Source of the DNA: a virus
IMG/VR virus record: IMGVR_UViG_3300031753_000018
Location: 1-41,948 of that record
DNA: 41,948 bases
Strand: one strand, 5' to 3'
The notes under the pieces are model-generated. The model was not told the DNA's origin, searched no databases, and worked only from the letters and a program-made list of their open reading frames with translations. The translations under genes were made by a program, and so were the position numbers. Positions 1 through 7,155 of this stretch are shown piece after piece (within the stretch, counting starts at the first letter, position 1; each line of letters starts with the position of its first letter).

Positions 1-153
1 CTGAAAAGCCGGATCGCCGCCAAGGGGATCGACCTGGGCCGCTTCCTCAGCCTGGCGAACGTCCCCACCCTCGACGAGATCACCCAGGCCCGCTACCCGC
101 GCGCCCTGGAGTGGATCGACCAGTTCAAGCCGCAGAAGGAGAAGGCGTCATGA
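1..153 (+). CDS. ERF-family single-strand annealing protein, C-terminal part (partial)
   Basis: This is the last 50 codons of a protein whose N-terminal 202 codons lie at 41342-41948. The frame opens at base 1 and stops with TGA at 151-153, overlapping the ATG of the next gene (ATGA). The sequence runs LKSRIAAKGIDLGRF and then a segment ending ALEWIDQF. This is the short helical C-terminal domain often seen after the annealing domain of phage recombination proteins. The last seven bases of the window repeat bases 1-7, and overlapping them continues the frame exactly. ERF proteins anneal complementary single strands and work with a 5'-3' exonuclease, which is the next gene. Confidence 0.85.
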   Translation: MKSRIAAKGIDLGRFLSLANVPTLDEITQARYPRALEWIDQFKPQKEKAS

Positions 154-788
154 AAATCATCGACTGCGAACAGTATTCGGTCGAGTGGTGGCAGGCCAAG
201 AAGGGTGTGCCCTCGGCCTCCAACTTCGACCGCATCCTGACGGCCAAAACGGGCAAGGCCTCGGCGCAGGCCGAGGACTACATCGCCGAGCTGATCGCCG
301 ACCTGCACACCGACCTGCTGCCCGAGCGGGCGGAGCTGGCCGGCACCCGGGCCATGCGCAACGGCCTGGAGCTGGAGCCGGAGGCCCGGCGCTGGTATGC
401 CCTGGTGCGCGACGTGGACGTGCAGCGGGTCGGCTTTTGCGTGACCGACGACGGCCGCTTCGGTTGCTCCCCGGACGGCCTGGTCGGCGACGAGGGCGGC
501 CTGGAGCTGAAGTGCCCCCTGGGGAAGACGCAGGTGAAGTACCTGCGCGCCGGCACGCTGCCCGACGAGTACCGGCCCCAGGTCCACGGCGCCTTGATCG
601 TCAGCGGCCGGCCGTGGTGGGACTTCCTCAGCTACTGCCCCGGCCTGCCGCCCCTGCTGATCCGCGTCCGTCCCGACGACTACACCGAGCGGCTACGGCA
701 GGCGCTCGAAAGCTTCTGGGCCGACTATAAGACTGCCCTGGCGAACATCCGCACCTATTCGACCCGTGAACCCCTCCTGGCCCTGTGA
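150..788 (+). CDS. YqaJ/lambda-type exonuclease
   Basis: A 212-residue exonuclease of the YqaJ viral recombinase family (PD-(D/E)XK fold), which resects duplex ends so that the annealing protein can load. Visible motifs are an RxG...E helix (RAMRNGLELEPEA), the SPDG aspartate (D109) and the E119-L-K121 strand, followed by QVHGALIVSG and WWDF, which are typical of phage members. The ATG at 150 is chosen over an upstream in-frame ATG at 111 because AAGGAG lies 9-14 bases ahead and because it overlaps the ERF stop. Together with ERF it forms a Red-like recombination pair at the head of the early operon. Confidence 0.9.
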   Translation: MKIIDCEQYSVEWWQAKKGVPSASNFDRILTAKTGKASAQAEDYIAELIADLHTDLLPERAELAGTRAMRNGLELEPEARRWYALVRDVDVQRVGFCVTDDGRFGCSPDGLVGDEGGLELKCPLGKTQVKYLRAGTLPDEYRPQVHGALIVSGRPWWDFLSYCPGLPPLLIRVRPDDYTERLRQALESFWADYKTALANIRTYSTREPLLAL

Positions 789-799
789 AAGGACACCCT

Positions 800-1324
800 A
801 TGAACCGCCGATCCTGTGACCCCGTCCACCCCGCCCCAACCCTGAACGGCGACCAGGCCCTCGGACTGAACGTCCGGGAGTGGTTCGCCGGCCAGGCCCT
901 CACCGGCATCATCGCGGCTTACGCGGGCCCCTGCGTCAGCCTTCCTTTTGCCAAATCGACAGCAGAAAAAGCATTTGCCTACGCCGATTCGATGATCGCC
1001 GAGCCTCGAAAGGGGGCAACCATGCCGCGGCACAGTGAGGACCTGGAGGCCCGCGTCGGCCCGGCCGGCGGCCCTGGCGACCGCAAGGTCTACATCTGGT
1101 GCGGGGACCTGCTGGTCGGCACCGCGTTTCACACGCACCTGGCCGTGCCGCCCGAGGTCCAGGAGGCGAACGCCCGGCTGTGGGCGGCGGCGCCGGAGCT
1201 GCTGGCGGCGTGCCGGCGCTGCCTGGCCGTCACCGGCGGCAGCGCCAACTGGAAGGGCGAGACGGAGGAGTTCCTGCGGCTGATGGAAGCCGCCGTCGTC
1301 GAAGCGACGGGGGAATTGCCGTGA
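800..1324 (+). CDS. Phage hypothetical protein with two small-protein segments
   Basis: 174 residues from the ATG at 800, preceded by GAAAGGA; an in-frame GTG at 785 has no spaced ribosome site. Residues 20-70 (LNVREWFAGQALTGIIAAYA, ending in ADSMIAE) match the look of a common small phage protein that normally ends there. Residues 75-174 look like a second common type, with ARLWAAAPELLAACR. An internal ATG at 1021 sits behind GAAAGGGGG and could start the second part independently. The molecular function of both is unknown. It lies between the exonuclease and the next early gene, overlapping the latter (GTGA). Confidence 0.7.
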   Translation: MNRRSCDPVHPAPTLNGDQALGLNVREWFAGQALTGIIAAYAGPCVSLPFAKSTAEKAFAYADSMIAEPRKGATMPRHSEDLEARVGPAGGPGDRKVYIWCGDLLVGTAFHTHLAVPPEVQEANARLWAAAPELLAACRRCLAVTGGSANWKGETEEFLRLMEAAVVEATGELP

Positions 1325-2094
1325 AGCCCGACCCGCCCGCCCTGACCCGCTCCGCCCTGACCGAGCTAATCGCCCTGGGCCGGCAGATCGCCGCGCGCAT
1401 GAACCTGCGCGAACGGCAGAACCTGGAAGACGCCCTGCAGCTCGGCCAGGTCCTCCTGAAGCTGAAGGAGGACGCCAGCCATGGCAGCTTCGAGCAGGCC
1501 CTTGAGAAGATCCATGTTTCGAGCCAGCGGGCGAGCGAATACATGCGGCTGGCCAAATCCCCGGTACCGGGGATTTGCGAGACCACGAGCATCAACGCGG
1601 CCCTGGAGAAGGTCCGGGAGTATGAGGCCAGGCAGAAGGAGGAGGCCCAACCCGCCCCGACGCCGGCCCAGCTGCGCGACCAGCTCAAGGCGAAGCAAAA
1701 GGCCGCCGCGGAGAAGGCCCGGGCCGACTCCGGGGAAAAAGACGACTTCGGCACCCCAATCCCGAAGCGCTGCCTGGACGCCTGGAAGGACCCGGGGCTG
1801 CGGGAGGTCCGGGAGAAGCTGGCCATTTACGACGACATGCTCCGCCGCGACCGGCTGGCCGACGTCGTGATCAAGCGCGAGGCCGCCTACCCGTTCATCG
1901 ACCCCAAGAAATTCACCGACGGCATCGGCCAGGCGATGAACACCCTCGAAGAGTGCCTGGCCTACCTCCGCGACAACATGCCGGCCGGGGTGTGCCCGTC
2001 CTGCGCTGGCAAAGGGTGTAGTCACTGCCTCATGAGCGGGCTGGTGCCGCGGAACGTGTACGAGGGGCTGAAGAACGGGAAGGGATCGGCATGA
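1321..2094 (+). CDS. Early protein with DUF3102-like region and C-terminal zinc knuckle
   Basis: 257 residues, starting at GTG 1321 that overlaps the previous stop. The N-terminal 75 residues, with LGQVLLKLKED, SFEQALEKI and SSQRASEYMRLAK, resemble the DUF3102 or ParB-related helical segments of phage and plasmid proteins. The middle is charged and rich in Lys, Ala and Glu. The C-terminus holds CPSCAGKGCSHC, a DnaJ-like CxxCxGxGCxxC zinc knuckle. A role in DNA metabolism or as an adaptor is plausible from position next to recombination genes, but the sequence does not settle a function. Confidence 0.75.
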   Translation: MKPDPPALTRSALTELIALGRQIAARMNLRERQNLEDALQLGQVLLKLKEDASHGSFEQALEKIHVSSQRASEYMRLAKSPVPGICETTSINAALEKVREYEARQKEEAQPAPTPAQLRDQLKAKQKAAAEKARADSGEKDDFGTPIPKRCLDAWKDPGLREVREKLAIYDDMLRRDRLADVVIKREAAYPFIDPKKFTDGIGQAMNTLEECLAYLRDNMPAGVCPSCAGKGCSHCLMSGLVPRNVYEGLKNGKGSA

Positions 2095-2285
2095 AACAGA
2101 CAGCTAAGCAGCGTGGGCCGGCCCGTATACGTCGCCGCCTGGCGACCCTGACGCTCCAGGAGATCGCCGACCGGCTGGGCATCTCCCAGGTGCGCTGTCA
2201 GCAGCTGGAGGCGCGGGCCCTGGCGAAGCTGAGGCAGCACCCGCTGATCCGGCAGCTAGCCGAAGAAATGGGTATCACCGGATGA
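2091..2285 (+). CDS. Small HTH protein resembling sigma-70 region 4
   Basis: A 64-residue basic protein overlapping its neighbours on both sides. Residues 20-50 read TLQEIADRLGISQVRCQQLE followed by ARALAKLRQHP, closely following sigma-70 region 4 (LTLEEIG..LG.SRERVRQIE..AL.KLR). Free region 4-like proteins can bind -35 DNA or act as small regulators. It lacks sigma region 2, so it cannot be a complete sigma factor. Co-transcription with the helicase suggests an early regulator; a link to the repeated late promoters in this genome is inference only. Confidence 0.8.
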   Translation: MKQTAKQRGPARIRRRLATLTLQEIADRLGISQVRCQQLEARALAKLRQHPLIRQLAEEMGITG

Positions 2286-3757
2286 TTCTCTACCCCTTCC
2301 AGCTCGATGCGGTGGACCAGGTGGCGGCGGCCGCCCAGTCGGGGGCGCGCGTCATCGTGCTCCAGAGCCCGACCGGCAGCGGCAAGACCACCATCGGCTG
2401 CGAGATCATCCGCCGGGCCGTGGCCAAGGGAACGCGCGTCCTGGAGATCGTCCACCGCCGCCACCTGGTCAATCAGTTCTCCGACCGCCTCGGCGAGTTC
2501 GGCATCGACCACGGCGTCCTCATGGCCGGCTTCCCGCGGCGGTCGGCCCCGGTGCAGGTGGCTTCCCGCGACACCCTCCTGGCGTCGGAGGCAGTCGAGC
2601 TGCCGCCGGCCGGGCTGGTGATCGTGGACGAAGGCCGGCACGCGGCGGCCCCGGAGTTCCGCCGGCTGCTGGCGCCCTACGAGGCGGCCGGAGCGTTCGT
2701 GATCCTCCTGGACGCCACGCCCGTTCTCGCGGACGGCAAGGGGCTGGGGCCTTGGGCGCAGGCCATGGTCTGCGCGGCCCCGGTGACGGAGCTGGTCCGC
2801 GACGGCTACCTCTGCCCGGTGAAGTGTTTCTGGCCCGACCGCAAGCGGCAGCGCAAGATCATCCGCGGGCTGTGCGGGGACCTGGTCGAGAGTTGGCGGC
2901 TCTACGCCGAGGGGTTGCCGACCGTGCTGTTTTGCTCGCGCGTACAGCATAGCCGGGATGCCGTCACGGCGTTCTGCACGGCCGGCGTCCCCGCCGCGCA
3001 CGTGGACGCCGACACGCTGGACTGGGACCGCGACCGGATTTTCGACCAGCTGGCCACCGGCGAAATCAAGGTCGTCTCCAATGTCGGGATCATCAAGGAA
3101 GGCGTGGACATCCCCTGCCTCGGCTGCGTGCAGTGGTGGACCGACCCGGCCGGGCGCGTGGCCTGGGTGCAGGGCTGCGGCCGGATCATGCGGCCCTTCT
3201 CCGGCAACGCCCATTTGCCCCCAAAGAGGGTGGGAGTCATCATCGACCACGCCGGCGCCCTGGCCCGGCATGGCTTCCCCGACGAGGACATGGAGTGGCC
3301 CTTGATGGGGAACGCCGACGCTGCCTTCAAAAAGCGGCACGACGACGGCGAGACGGAGAAAACCCTGTACTGCAAGACGTGCGAGCTGGTCTACCACGGG
3401 CAGGCCCACTGCCCGCAGTGCGGCCGGCTGCCCCCCAAGCCGCCGCGGTCCGTGTTCGCCCCCGAGCCCGTGGAGCACACGCACGAGCTGCTGACCGAGG
3501 CCGACCGCGCCGGCCTGGGCACGTTCCCCGACACGCGCGAGGAGCGGGTGCGGCACTGGTTCCGCTGCCTCCGCGCCGCCCATAGCCGGGACAAGAGCTT
3601 CGGCATGGCGGCGATGATCTTCAAGCGGAAGTACGGCGGTTTCCCCGGCGACGATTTCCCCATGATGCCCCGCGGCCGCGCCTGGAAGACGCGCGTCCGC
3701 TCCGTGTACCCCGAATGGCCCAGCCGGCACCCGCAACCGACGGAAAGTGAGGTCTGA
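2282..3757 (+). CDS. Superfamily II DEAD/DEAH-type helicase with C-terminal zinc finger
   Basis: 491 residues. Walker A is SPTGSGKTT (residues 29-37). Motif II reads D116-E-G-R-H, a variant of DExH. Motif III is LLDATPV, domain 2 begins near TVLFCSRVQHS, and motifs V and VI are GIIKEGVDIPCL and QGCGRIMRPF. A four-cysteine ribbon (CKTC...CPQC) follows, and the last 90 residues look like a separate DNA-binding extension. It is the only replicative-type ATPase in the window and probably serves replication or recombination of the phage DNA; no polymerase or primase is seen. The ATG overlaps the previous stop (ATGA). Confidence 0.9.
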   Translation: MILYPFQLDAVDQVAAAAQSGARVIVLQSPTGSGKTTIGCEIIRRAVAKGTRVLEIVHRRHLVNQFSDRLGEFGIDHGVLMAGFPRRSAPVQVASRDTLLASEAVELPPAGLVIVDEGRHAAAPEFRRLLAPYEAAGAFVILLDATPVLADGKGLGPWAQAMVCAAPVTELVRDGYLCPVKCFWPDRKRQRKIIRGLCGDLVESWRLYAEGLPTVLFCSRVQHSRDAVTAFCTAGVPAAHVDADTLDWDRDRIFDQLATGEIKVVSNVGIIKEGVDIPCLGCVQWWTDPAGRVAWVQGCGRIMRPFSGNAHLPPKRVGVIIDHAGALARHGFPDEDMEWPLMGNADAAFKKRHDDGETEKTLYCKTCELVYHGQAHCPQCGRLPPKPPRSVFAPEPVEHTHELLTEADRAGLGTFPDTREERVRHWFRCLRAAHSRDKSFGMAAMIFKRKYGGFPGDDFPMMPRGRAWKTRVRSVYPEWPSRHPQPTESEV

Positions 3758-3759
3758 CG

Positions 3760-4056
3760 ATGCCCCGGAAGAAGACCGACAACGGCGCCGGCACGGCCGA
3801 GCCGCCGCCGCGCGGCAAGCAGCAGTACCTGGCCGGCTGCGAGCCGCCCTCCGTGCCGGAGATCGATGACATCGCGGCCAACTTCTACGAGGCGGGCCAG
3901 ATGGCCAAGCGTGCCCGGGAGAGGGAACAAGAGCTGGGCGACCGGCTCATCGCGCTCATGGTCCATCACAAGCTCTGGGCCTACCGCTTCGAGAACCACA
4001 TCGTCACCCTGGAGCTGAAAAACAAGATCAAGGTGGCCCGGGACCAGGGGGAATGA
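3760..4056 (+). CDS. Hypothetical early phage protein
   Basis: 98 residues, begun by ATG three bases after the helicase stop. The N-terminal 25 residues are disordered and Lys/Pro-rich; the rest is helical (AKRAREREQELGDRLIALM), ending with a small strand region HKLWAYRFENHIVTLEL. Similar arrangements occur in small phage proteins of unknown role near recombination genes. No catalytic motif is visible. Confidence 0.7.
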   Translation: MPRKKTDNGAGTAEPPPRGKQQYLAGCEPPSVPEIDDIAANFYEAGQMAKRAREREQELGDRLIALMVHHKLWAYRFENHIVTLELKNKIKVARDQGE

Positions 4057-4057
4057 C

Positions 4058-4273
4058 ATGCCTGAGCGCGTCTGCCCCTTCACGGGCTGCGGCGTCGGGA
4101 TCGACGCGGAGATGTTCGCGTGCAAGCGGCACTGGTTCTCCCTGCCCAACCTCCAGCAGCGGCGCATCCTGGTCGCCTACAAGCTCTGGCGGGTAGGCGA
4201 GATCGACGGCGCCGAGCTGCGCCGCCGGCAGCAGGAGGTCCTGGACCAGACGAGGGAGGGCGGCCATGCCTGA
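4058..4273 (+). CDS. Small zinc-binding phage protein
   Basis: 71 residues. CPFTGCGVGIDAEMFACKRHW places three cysteines and a histidine in a compact N-terminal zinc site, followed by LPNLQQRRILVAYKLW and a charged helix. This layout (CP..C.......C..HW then LP) recurs in phage proteins without assigned function. It overlaps the next gene by eight bases and sits in a run of tightly packed small early genes. Confidence 0.75.
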   Translation: MPERVCPFTGCGVGIDAEMFACKRHWFSLPNLQQRRILVAYKLWRVGEIDGAELRRRQQEVLDQTREGGHA

Positions 4274-4460
4274 GACACCCGATCCCCTGACCGACCTGGC
4301 CCGGCTGGTCCGGCGCTTGCGTGAGCGGCAGCAGGCGTATTTCCGGTCGCGGCACCCGACCGTGCTGGCCGAGTGCAGGGACCTGGAGCGGCGGGTTGAC
4401 GCGGCCGTGGCGGCGATCCTCAGCCCGCCCGCGCTGTCCCTGTTCGGAGGCGAGCCATGA
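4266..4460 (+). CDS. Hypothetical early protein, helical
   Basis: 64 residues, predicted mostly helical: LTDLARLVRRLRERQQAY and LERRVDAAVAAIL. GAGGGCGGCC precedes the ATG, and the gene overlaps both neighbours. There is no recognisable domain. Confidence 0.65.
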   Translation: MPETPDPLTDLARLVRRLRERQQAYFRSRHPTVLAECRDLERRVDAAVAAILSPPALSLFGGEP

Positions 4461-4684
4461 GCCGGCAAGAGTTCACGGACAAGTGGCGCCACGAGCTGTG
4501 CGGCCTGCTGGCCGACGCCTTTGTCAGCGGGGAGCGCGGCGCCCCCCTGGCCGCCAAGATGCGCCAGGACTTCCGCCGCATCGACGAGATCCTGTACCAG
4601 ATATACCACGAATTGACCACGCAGCAGGCCCCGGCGCCCAACGGCCGGGGCGGCAACCCCACGAACCTGAAGGTGGCACCGTAA
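4457..4684 (+). CDS. Hypothetical early protein
   Basis: 75 residues, starting four bases inside the preceding gene (ATGA). The helical core contains WRHELCGLLADAFV and FRRIDEILYQIYHEL, and the tail from residue 55 is Gly/Asn/Pro-rich. Its stop TAA shares a base with the next ATG. Function unknown. Confidence 0.65.
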   Translation: MSRQEFTDKWRHELCGLLADAFVSGERGAPLAAKMRQDFRRIDEILYQIYHELTTQQAPAPNGRGGNPTNLKVAP

Positions 4685-4896
4685 TGAGCGCGACGAAGAC
4701 GCCGGCTACGACTGAGCAACCGAAGGCCCGGCCGCGGGGCCTGGACCCGGAGCTGCAGACCATGGCCCGGATCGACCGGCTCCTGGCGGGCCTGAAGCCC
4801 GCAGAGGCGCGCCGGGTCCTGCAGTGGATCGTGGATCGCTGGGCCGTGGAGGGCATCGAGCCGGAGCGGTTTAGCCCGATGGAGATCACCGGATGA
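4684..4896 (+). CDS. Hypothetical early protein
   Basis: 70 residues. I chose the ATG at 4684 because it overlaps the preceding TAA (TAATG) and suits the small-gene packing; the frame stays open further upstream but only as a shadow. The C-terminal half, RIDRLLAGLKPAEARRVLQW, is a typical helix pair found in small phage proteins. Function unknown. Confidence 0.65.
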   Translation: MSATKTPATTEQPKARPRGLDPELQTMARIDRLLAGLKPAEARRVLQWIVDRWAVEGIEPERFSPMEITG

Positions 4897-5192
4897 TCGT
4901 CCGCAGCGACAAGACGTTGTCACTGTTCCGCGGCCCCGGCCCCTGCGCCTGGTGCGGGCGCTGGCACCCGCGGCGGCACGCCGCCCACGTCCTGGCCCGG
5001 GGCGCCGGCGGCGGCTCCCGGCTGGACGTGCCGCTCAACCTGGTATCCCTGTGCCCCGACTGCCACCAGGGCCACCACGCCGGCCGGCGGCCGCTGCGCT
5101 GTGACCTGCTCGCCCTGGTGGCGGCACGCGAGGGGCTGCTCCAGGGCGACGTCGAGGCGGAGCTGTTCCGACTGAGGAGGGCGCCCAAATGA
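4893..5192 (+). CDS. HNH-type zinc endonuclease-like protein
   Basis: 99 residues. CAWCG near the start, then RHAAHVLARGAGGG, LDVPLNLVSLCPDCHQGHH: two CxxC pairs and the H...N...H signature of small HNH or Rap/YbcO-like phage nucleases. In those proteins the residues bind zinc and a catalytic metal. The neighbourhood of recombination and junction-processing genes fits a structure-specific nuclease. The ATG overlaps the preceding stop (ATGA). Confidence 0.8.
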   Translation: MIVRSDKTLSLFRGPGPCAWCGRWHPRRHAAHVLARGAGGGSRLDVPLNLVSLCPDCHQGHHAGRRPLRCDLLALVAAREGLLQGDVEAELFRLRRAPK

Positions 5193-5422
5193 TTCCAGGG
5201 TGCAAAATCCGGCAGATGCGTGCGGCGGCCCTCCGGGAGGTCCCTCGGTGCTGCGGCCTGCCCATGACGCTGACGGGCCGGGTGACGGCCGAGCCGCCCC
5301 TGCCCCCGGTCCCGCGCGGACCCGCCTACCGCGTGTACTCGGCGGTGTATGTCTGCGGCTGTTGCGCGGGCAACCGGGCGGTGCCGCACGAGTGGCAGAG
5401 GCTCGAGGAGGCAGGACCTTGA
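5189..5422 (+). CDS. Small cysteine-containing hypothetical protein
   Basis: 77 residues. CC appears at residues 21-22 and CGCC near residue 57, suggesting one zinc site built from two cysteine pairs. No known family is recognised. It begins inside the HNH gene and ends at TGA 5420-5422, which overlaps the TTG start of the next gene. Confidence 0.65.
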   Translation: MIPGCKIRQMRAAALREVPRCCGLPMTLTGRVTAEPPLPPVPRGPAYRVYSAVYVCGCCAGNRAVPHEWQRLEEAGP

Positions 5423-6600
5423 TTGCCTGGAGCTACGGCGGCGGCGTGCAGAGCGTGACCATCGGCGTGCTGATCCGAGAAGGGGCCTTGCCCCGGCCCG
5501 ACCTGGCCGGCATTGCGGACACGTCCCGGGAGGTCGCCTCGACCTGGGAGTATCTGTACCGGCACATGCAACCGTACCTGGACGCCATTGGGCTCAAGAT
5601 CGATGTGGTTCCTCACACGCTGGCCCGGGTGGACCTGTACGACAAGAGCGGCCTTACCCTGATGCCGGCCTACACGCGCACGGTCACGGAGTTTGACGGA
5701 CTTTTCGGCAGGCAGGAGGAAGTAGCAGAGGGCCGCCTTGCGGCCCTCTGCTCTGGCGAGTGGAAGCGAGACACCATGGAGCGATGGCTGCGGCTCAAGG
5801 GTGTCAAGGAGTGTGAGCAGTGGATCGGGTACAGCACGGACGAAAGCTGGCGGGTGAAGAAGGCCCATCGGAATTGGTGCCAGCCAGTCTATCCGCTCAT
5901 CGACAAAGGCATCAGCCGGGCACTGTGTGTCCGGATCATCGAAGGGGCCGGCCTGCCCGTGCCTCACAAGAGCCGCTGCTGGTGCTGCCCTCACCAGACG
6001 CCGGAAGAGTGGCTGGAGGTCCGGTCCAAGCCGGAGGAATGGGCGGCGGCCATCGCCCTTGAGCGGGAGATCAACGAACGCGACCCGAAGCAAGCCGGCC
6101 TGTTCCTCTACTCCGGCCGGGTGCCGCTGGAGATGGCGGATTTTCAGACGGATGCCGGACTGGCGCCGCCTGCTCGGCCGTGCGAAACGGGCCACTGCTG
6201 GACGCGAGAGGGGGTGAAACATGGCCCTGAAGATCGACCGCGACACCGCCCGGCAGCTGGGCATCCCCGACGTGCCGCCACGGCCGGCCCCGGCCCCGCC
6301 CGGCAACGACAAGGCCCGCCAGGCGCTCTTCCTGGCGGCGTGCAAGGCCCACGGCTTGCCCTTGCCGGAGGTCGAATACCCGTTCGCAAGGCATTGCCAC
6401 GAGCCCGCCTACCGGGGCCGGCTCTGGCGCTTCGATTACTGCTGGCCCCAGGCGGATGTTTTCCTCGAGGTCCAGGGCGGGCTGTGGACGGGCGGCCGGC
6501 ACGTCCGGGGACAGGCGCTCCTGCGCGAATACGAGAAGCTGAACGCCGCGACGGCGCTGGGCTGGTCCCCGGTCTTCTGCACGCCGGAGCAGCTCGATAG
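5419..6600 (+). CDS. PAPS-reductase-like PP-loop ATPase, open frame running past its expected end
   Basis: The start is TTG 5419, behind GAGGAGG and overlapping the previous stop. Residues 5-12 are SYGGGVQS, the PP-loop (SxGxxS) of the phosphoadenosine phosphosulfate reductase/ATP pyrophosphatase group, and CWCCPHQ and a C-terminal C...GHC provide metal-type cysteines. Phage members are known but their substrate is unclear; sulfur-linked DNA or tRNA modification and defence evasion are both possible. About 265 residues look genuine. After GHCWT at about 6200 the frame becomes Gly/Pro/Arg-rich and lies over the nuclease gene beginning at 6221. A TGA in the next frame at 6215-6217 would end the protein naturally if one base of the G run at 6210-6214 were lost. 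Confidence 0.75.
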   Translation: MIAWSYGGGVQSVTIGVLIREGALPRPDLAGIADTSREVASTWEYLYRHMQPYLDAIGLKIDVVPHTLARVDLYDKSGLTLMPAYTRTVTEFDGLFGRQEEVAEGRLAALCSGEWKRDTMERWLRLKGVKECEQWIGYSTDESWRVKKAHRNWCQPVYPLIDKGISRALCVRIIEGAGLPVPHKSRCWCCPHQTPEEWLEVRSKPEEWAAAIALEREINERDPKQAGLFLYSGRVPLEMADFQTDAGLAPPARPCETGHCWTREGVKHGPEDRPRHRPAAGHPRRAATAGPGPARQRQGPPGALPGGVQGPRLALAGGRIPVRKALPRARLPGPALALRLLLAPGGCFPRGPGRAVDGRPARPGTGAPARIREAERRDGAGLVPGLLHAGAAR

Positions 6601-6643
6601 CCTGGCGATCATGCCGACCCTCAAGGGGGTGTTACTGCCATGA
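6221..6643 (+). CDS. PD-(D/E)XK endonuclease (Vsr/DUF559-like)
   Basis: 140 residues. The core reads WRFDYCWPQADVFLEVQGG, then WTGGRHVRGQALLREYEKLN and ALGWSPVFC, following the D...ExxGG...H...K pattern of small Vsr-like or DUF559-like nucleases that phages carry beside recombination genes. Likely activity is cleavage of DNA junctions or nicks; the exact substrate cannot be read. The N-terminal 40 residues are Pro-rich. The ATG follows GAGGGGGTG. It is overlapped for 380 bases by the open frame of the upstream gene, which is probably not translated there. Confidence 0.8.
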   Translation: MALKIDRDTARQLGIPDVPPRPAPAPPGNDKARQALFLAACKAHGLPLPEVEYPFARHCHEPAYRGRLWRFDYCWPQADVFLEVQGGLWTGGRHVRGQALLREYEKLNAATALGWSPVFCTPEQLDSLAIMPTLKGVLLP

Positions 6644-6870
6644 CCGATGAAGCCCTCGGGGACATTGGCCCGGCGGTCCCGATTGCCCCGCTGGCCGTCC
6701 AGGTTGACCGCGTGGTCAAGCAGCGGGACGCCTTAGCCCGCCTGTGCGCGGAAATGGTGACGACGTTCCGGCTGCCGGCCAACGCGGAGAAGGTGGCGCT
6801 GCTCGGGCCGACGTTTGCCGAAATCGTGGCCGGGTGGGCAAAGCGGTTTGAGCAGGCGAGCGGCAATTGA
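6640..6870 (+). CDS. Hypothetical early protein, helical
   Basis: 76 residues, ATG overlapping the nuclease stop (ATGA). A helix DRVVKQRDALARLCAEMV resembles short phage coiled-coil proteins, and the second half is FAEIVAGWAKRFEQA. No domain or catalytic motif is recognised. Confidence 0.65.
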   Translation: MTDEALGDIGPAVPIAPLAVQVDRVVKQRDALARLCAEMVTTFRLPANAEKVALLGPTFAEIVAGWAKRFEQASGN

Positions 6871-6876
6871 AGCACG

Positions 6877-7095
6877 ATGCCAGCCAAGCACCGGCGGAAA
6901 CCTGGCTGGCCTCCACGTAAAGCACGACGAAGCCATGCGGCGGACGCCGACGCGGTGGCCGAGGTCGTGCAGAGGGGAGACGGACGGTGCTCCCCGCGGC
7001 CGGTGGAAGCCCGGCACCTAGCCGCTGTTCCGCCCCGGGGTAACGGGTTCTGCGGCGCTCATTCCCCGGGGCACTTTGATGCTATGGGACGCTAA
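6877..7095 (+). CDS. Doubtful small basic ORF
   Basis: A 72-codon frame starting ATG 6877 with no clear ribosome site. The product is Arg/Pro/His-rich without a helix or motif that would argue for a protein. The 285-base interval 6871-7155 also contains the inverted repeat at 7032-7072, so it could instead be an untranslated leader of the methylase gene. Confidence 0.2.
   Translation: MPAKHRRKPGWPPRKARRSHAADADAVAEVVQRGDGRCSPRPVEARHLAAVPPRGNGFCGAHSPGHFDAMGR
7032..7072. repeat. Perfect 9-bp inverted repeat upstream of the methylase
   Basis: GCCCCGGGG (7032-7040) and CCCCGGGGC (7064-7072) pair perfectly around 23 bases. It lies 84 bases before the methylase ATG. It may be an RNA hairpin in the leader, since no protein-binding function is evident and the arms are themselves G+C palindromes. 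Confidence 0.5.
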
Positions 7096-7155
7096 GCGGA
7101 GGATGTTCAGCCGCAAGGCGCTGCATGGCAGCTACCGGCTCGATGCGAGGCACAA

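Noticed and set aside
2198-3736. A long leftward frame opposite the helicase
   Set aside because: Helicase motifs are clear on the plus strand; the reverse frame is a G+C-driven shadow rich in Gly, His and Arg.
6815-7021. A short frame in the spacer before the methylase
   Set aside because: It overlaps the end of the 6640-6870 gene, has no ribosome site and no protein-like pattern.
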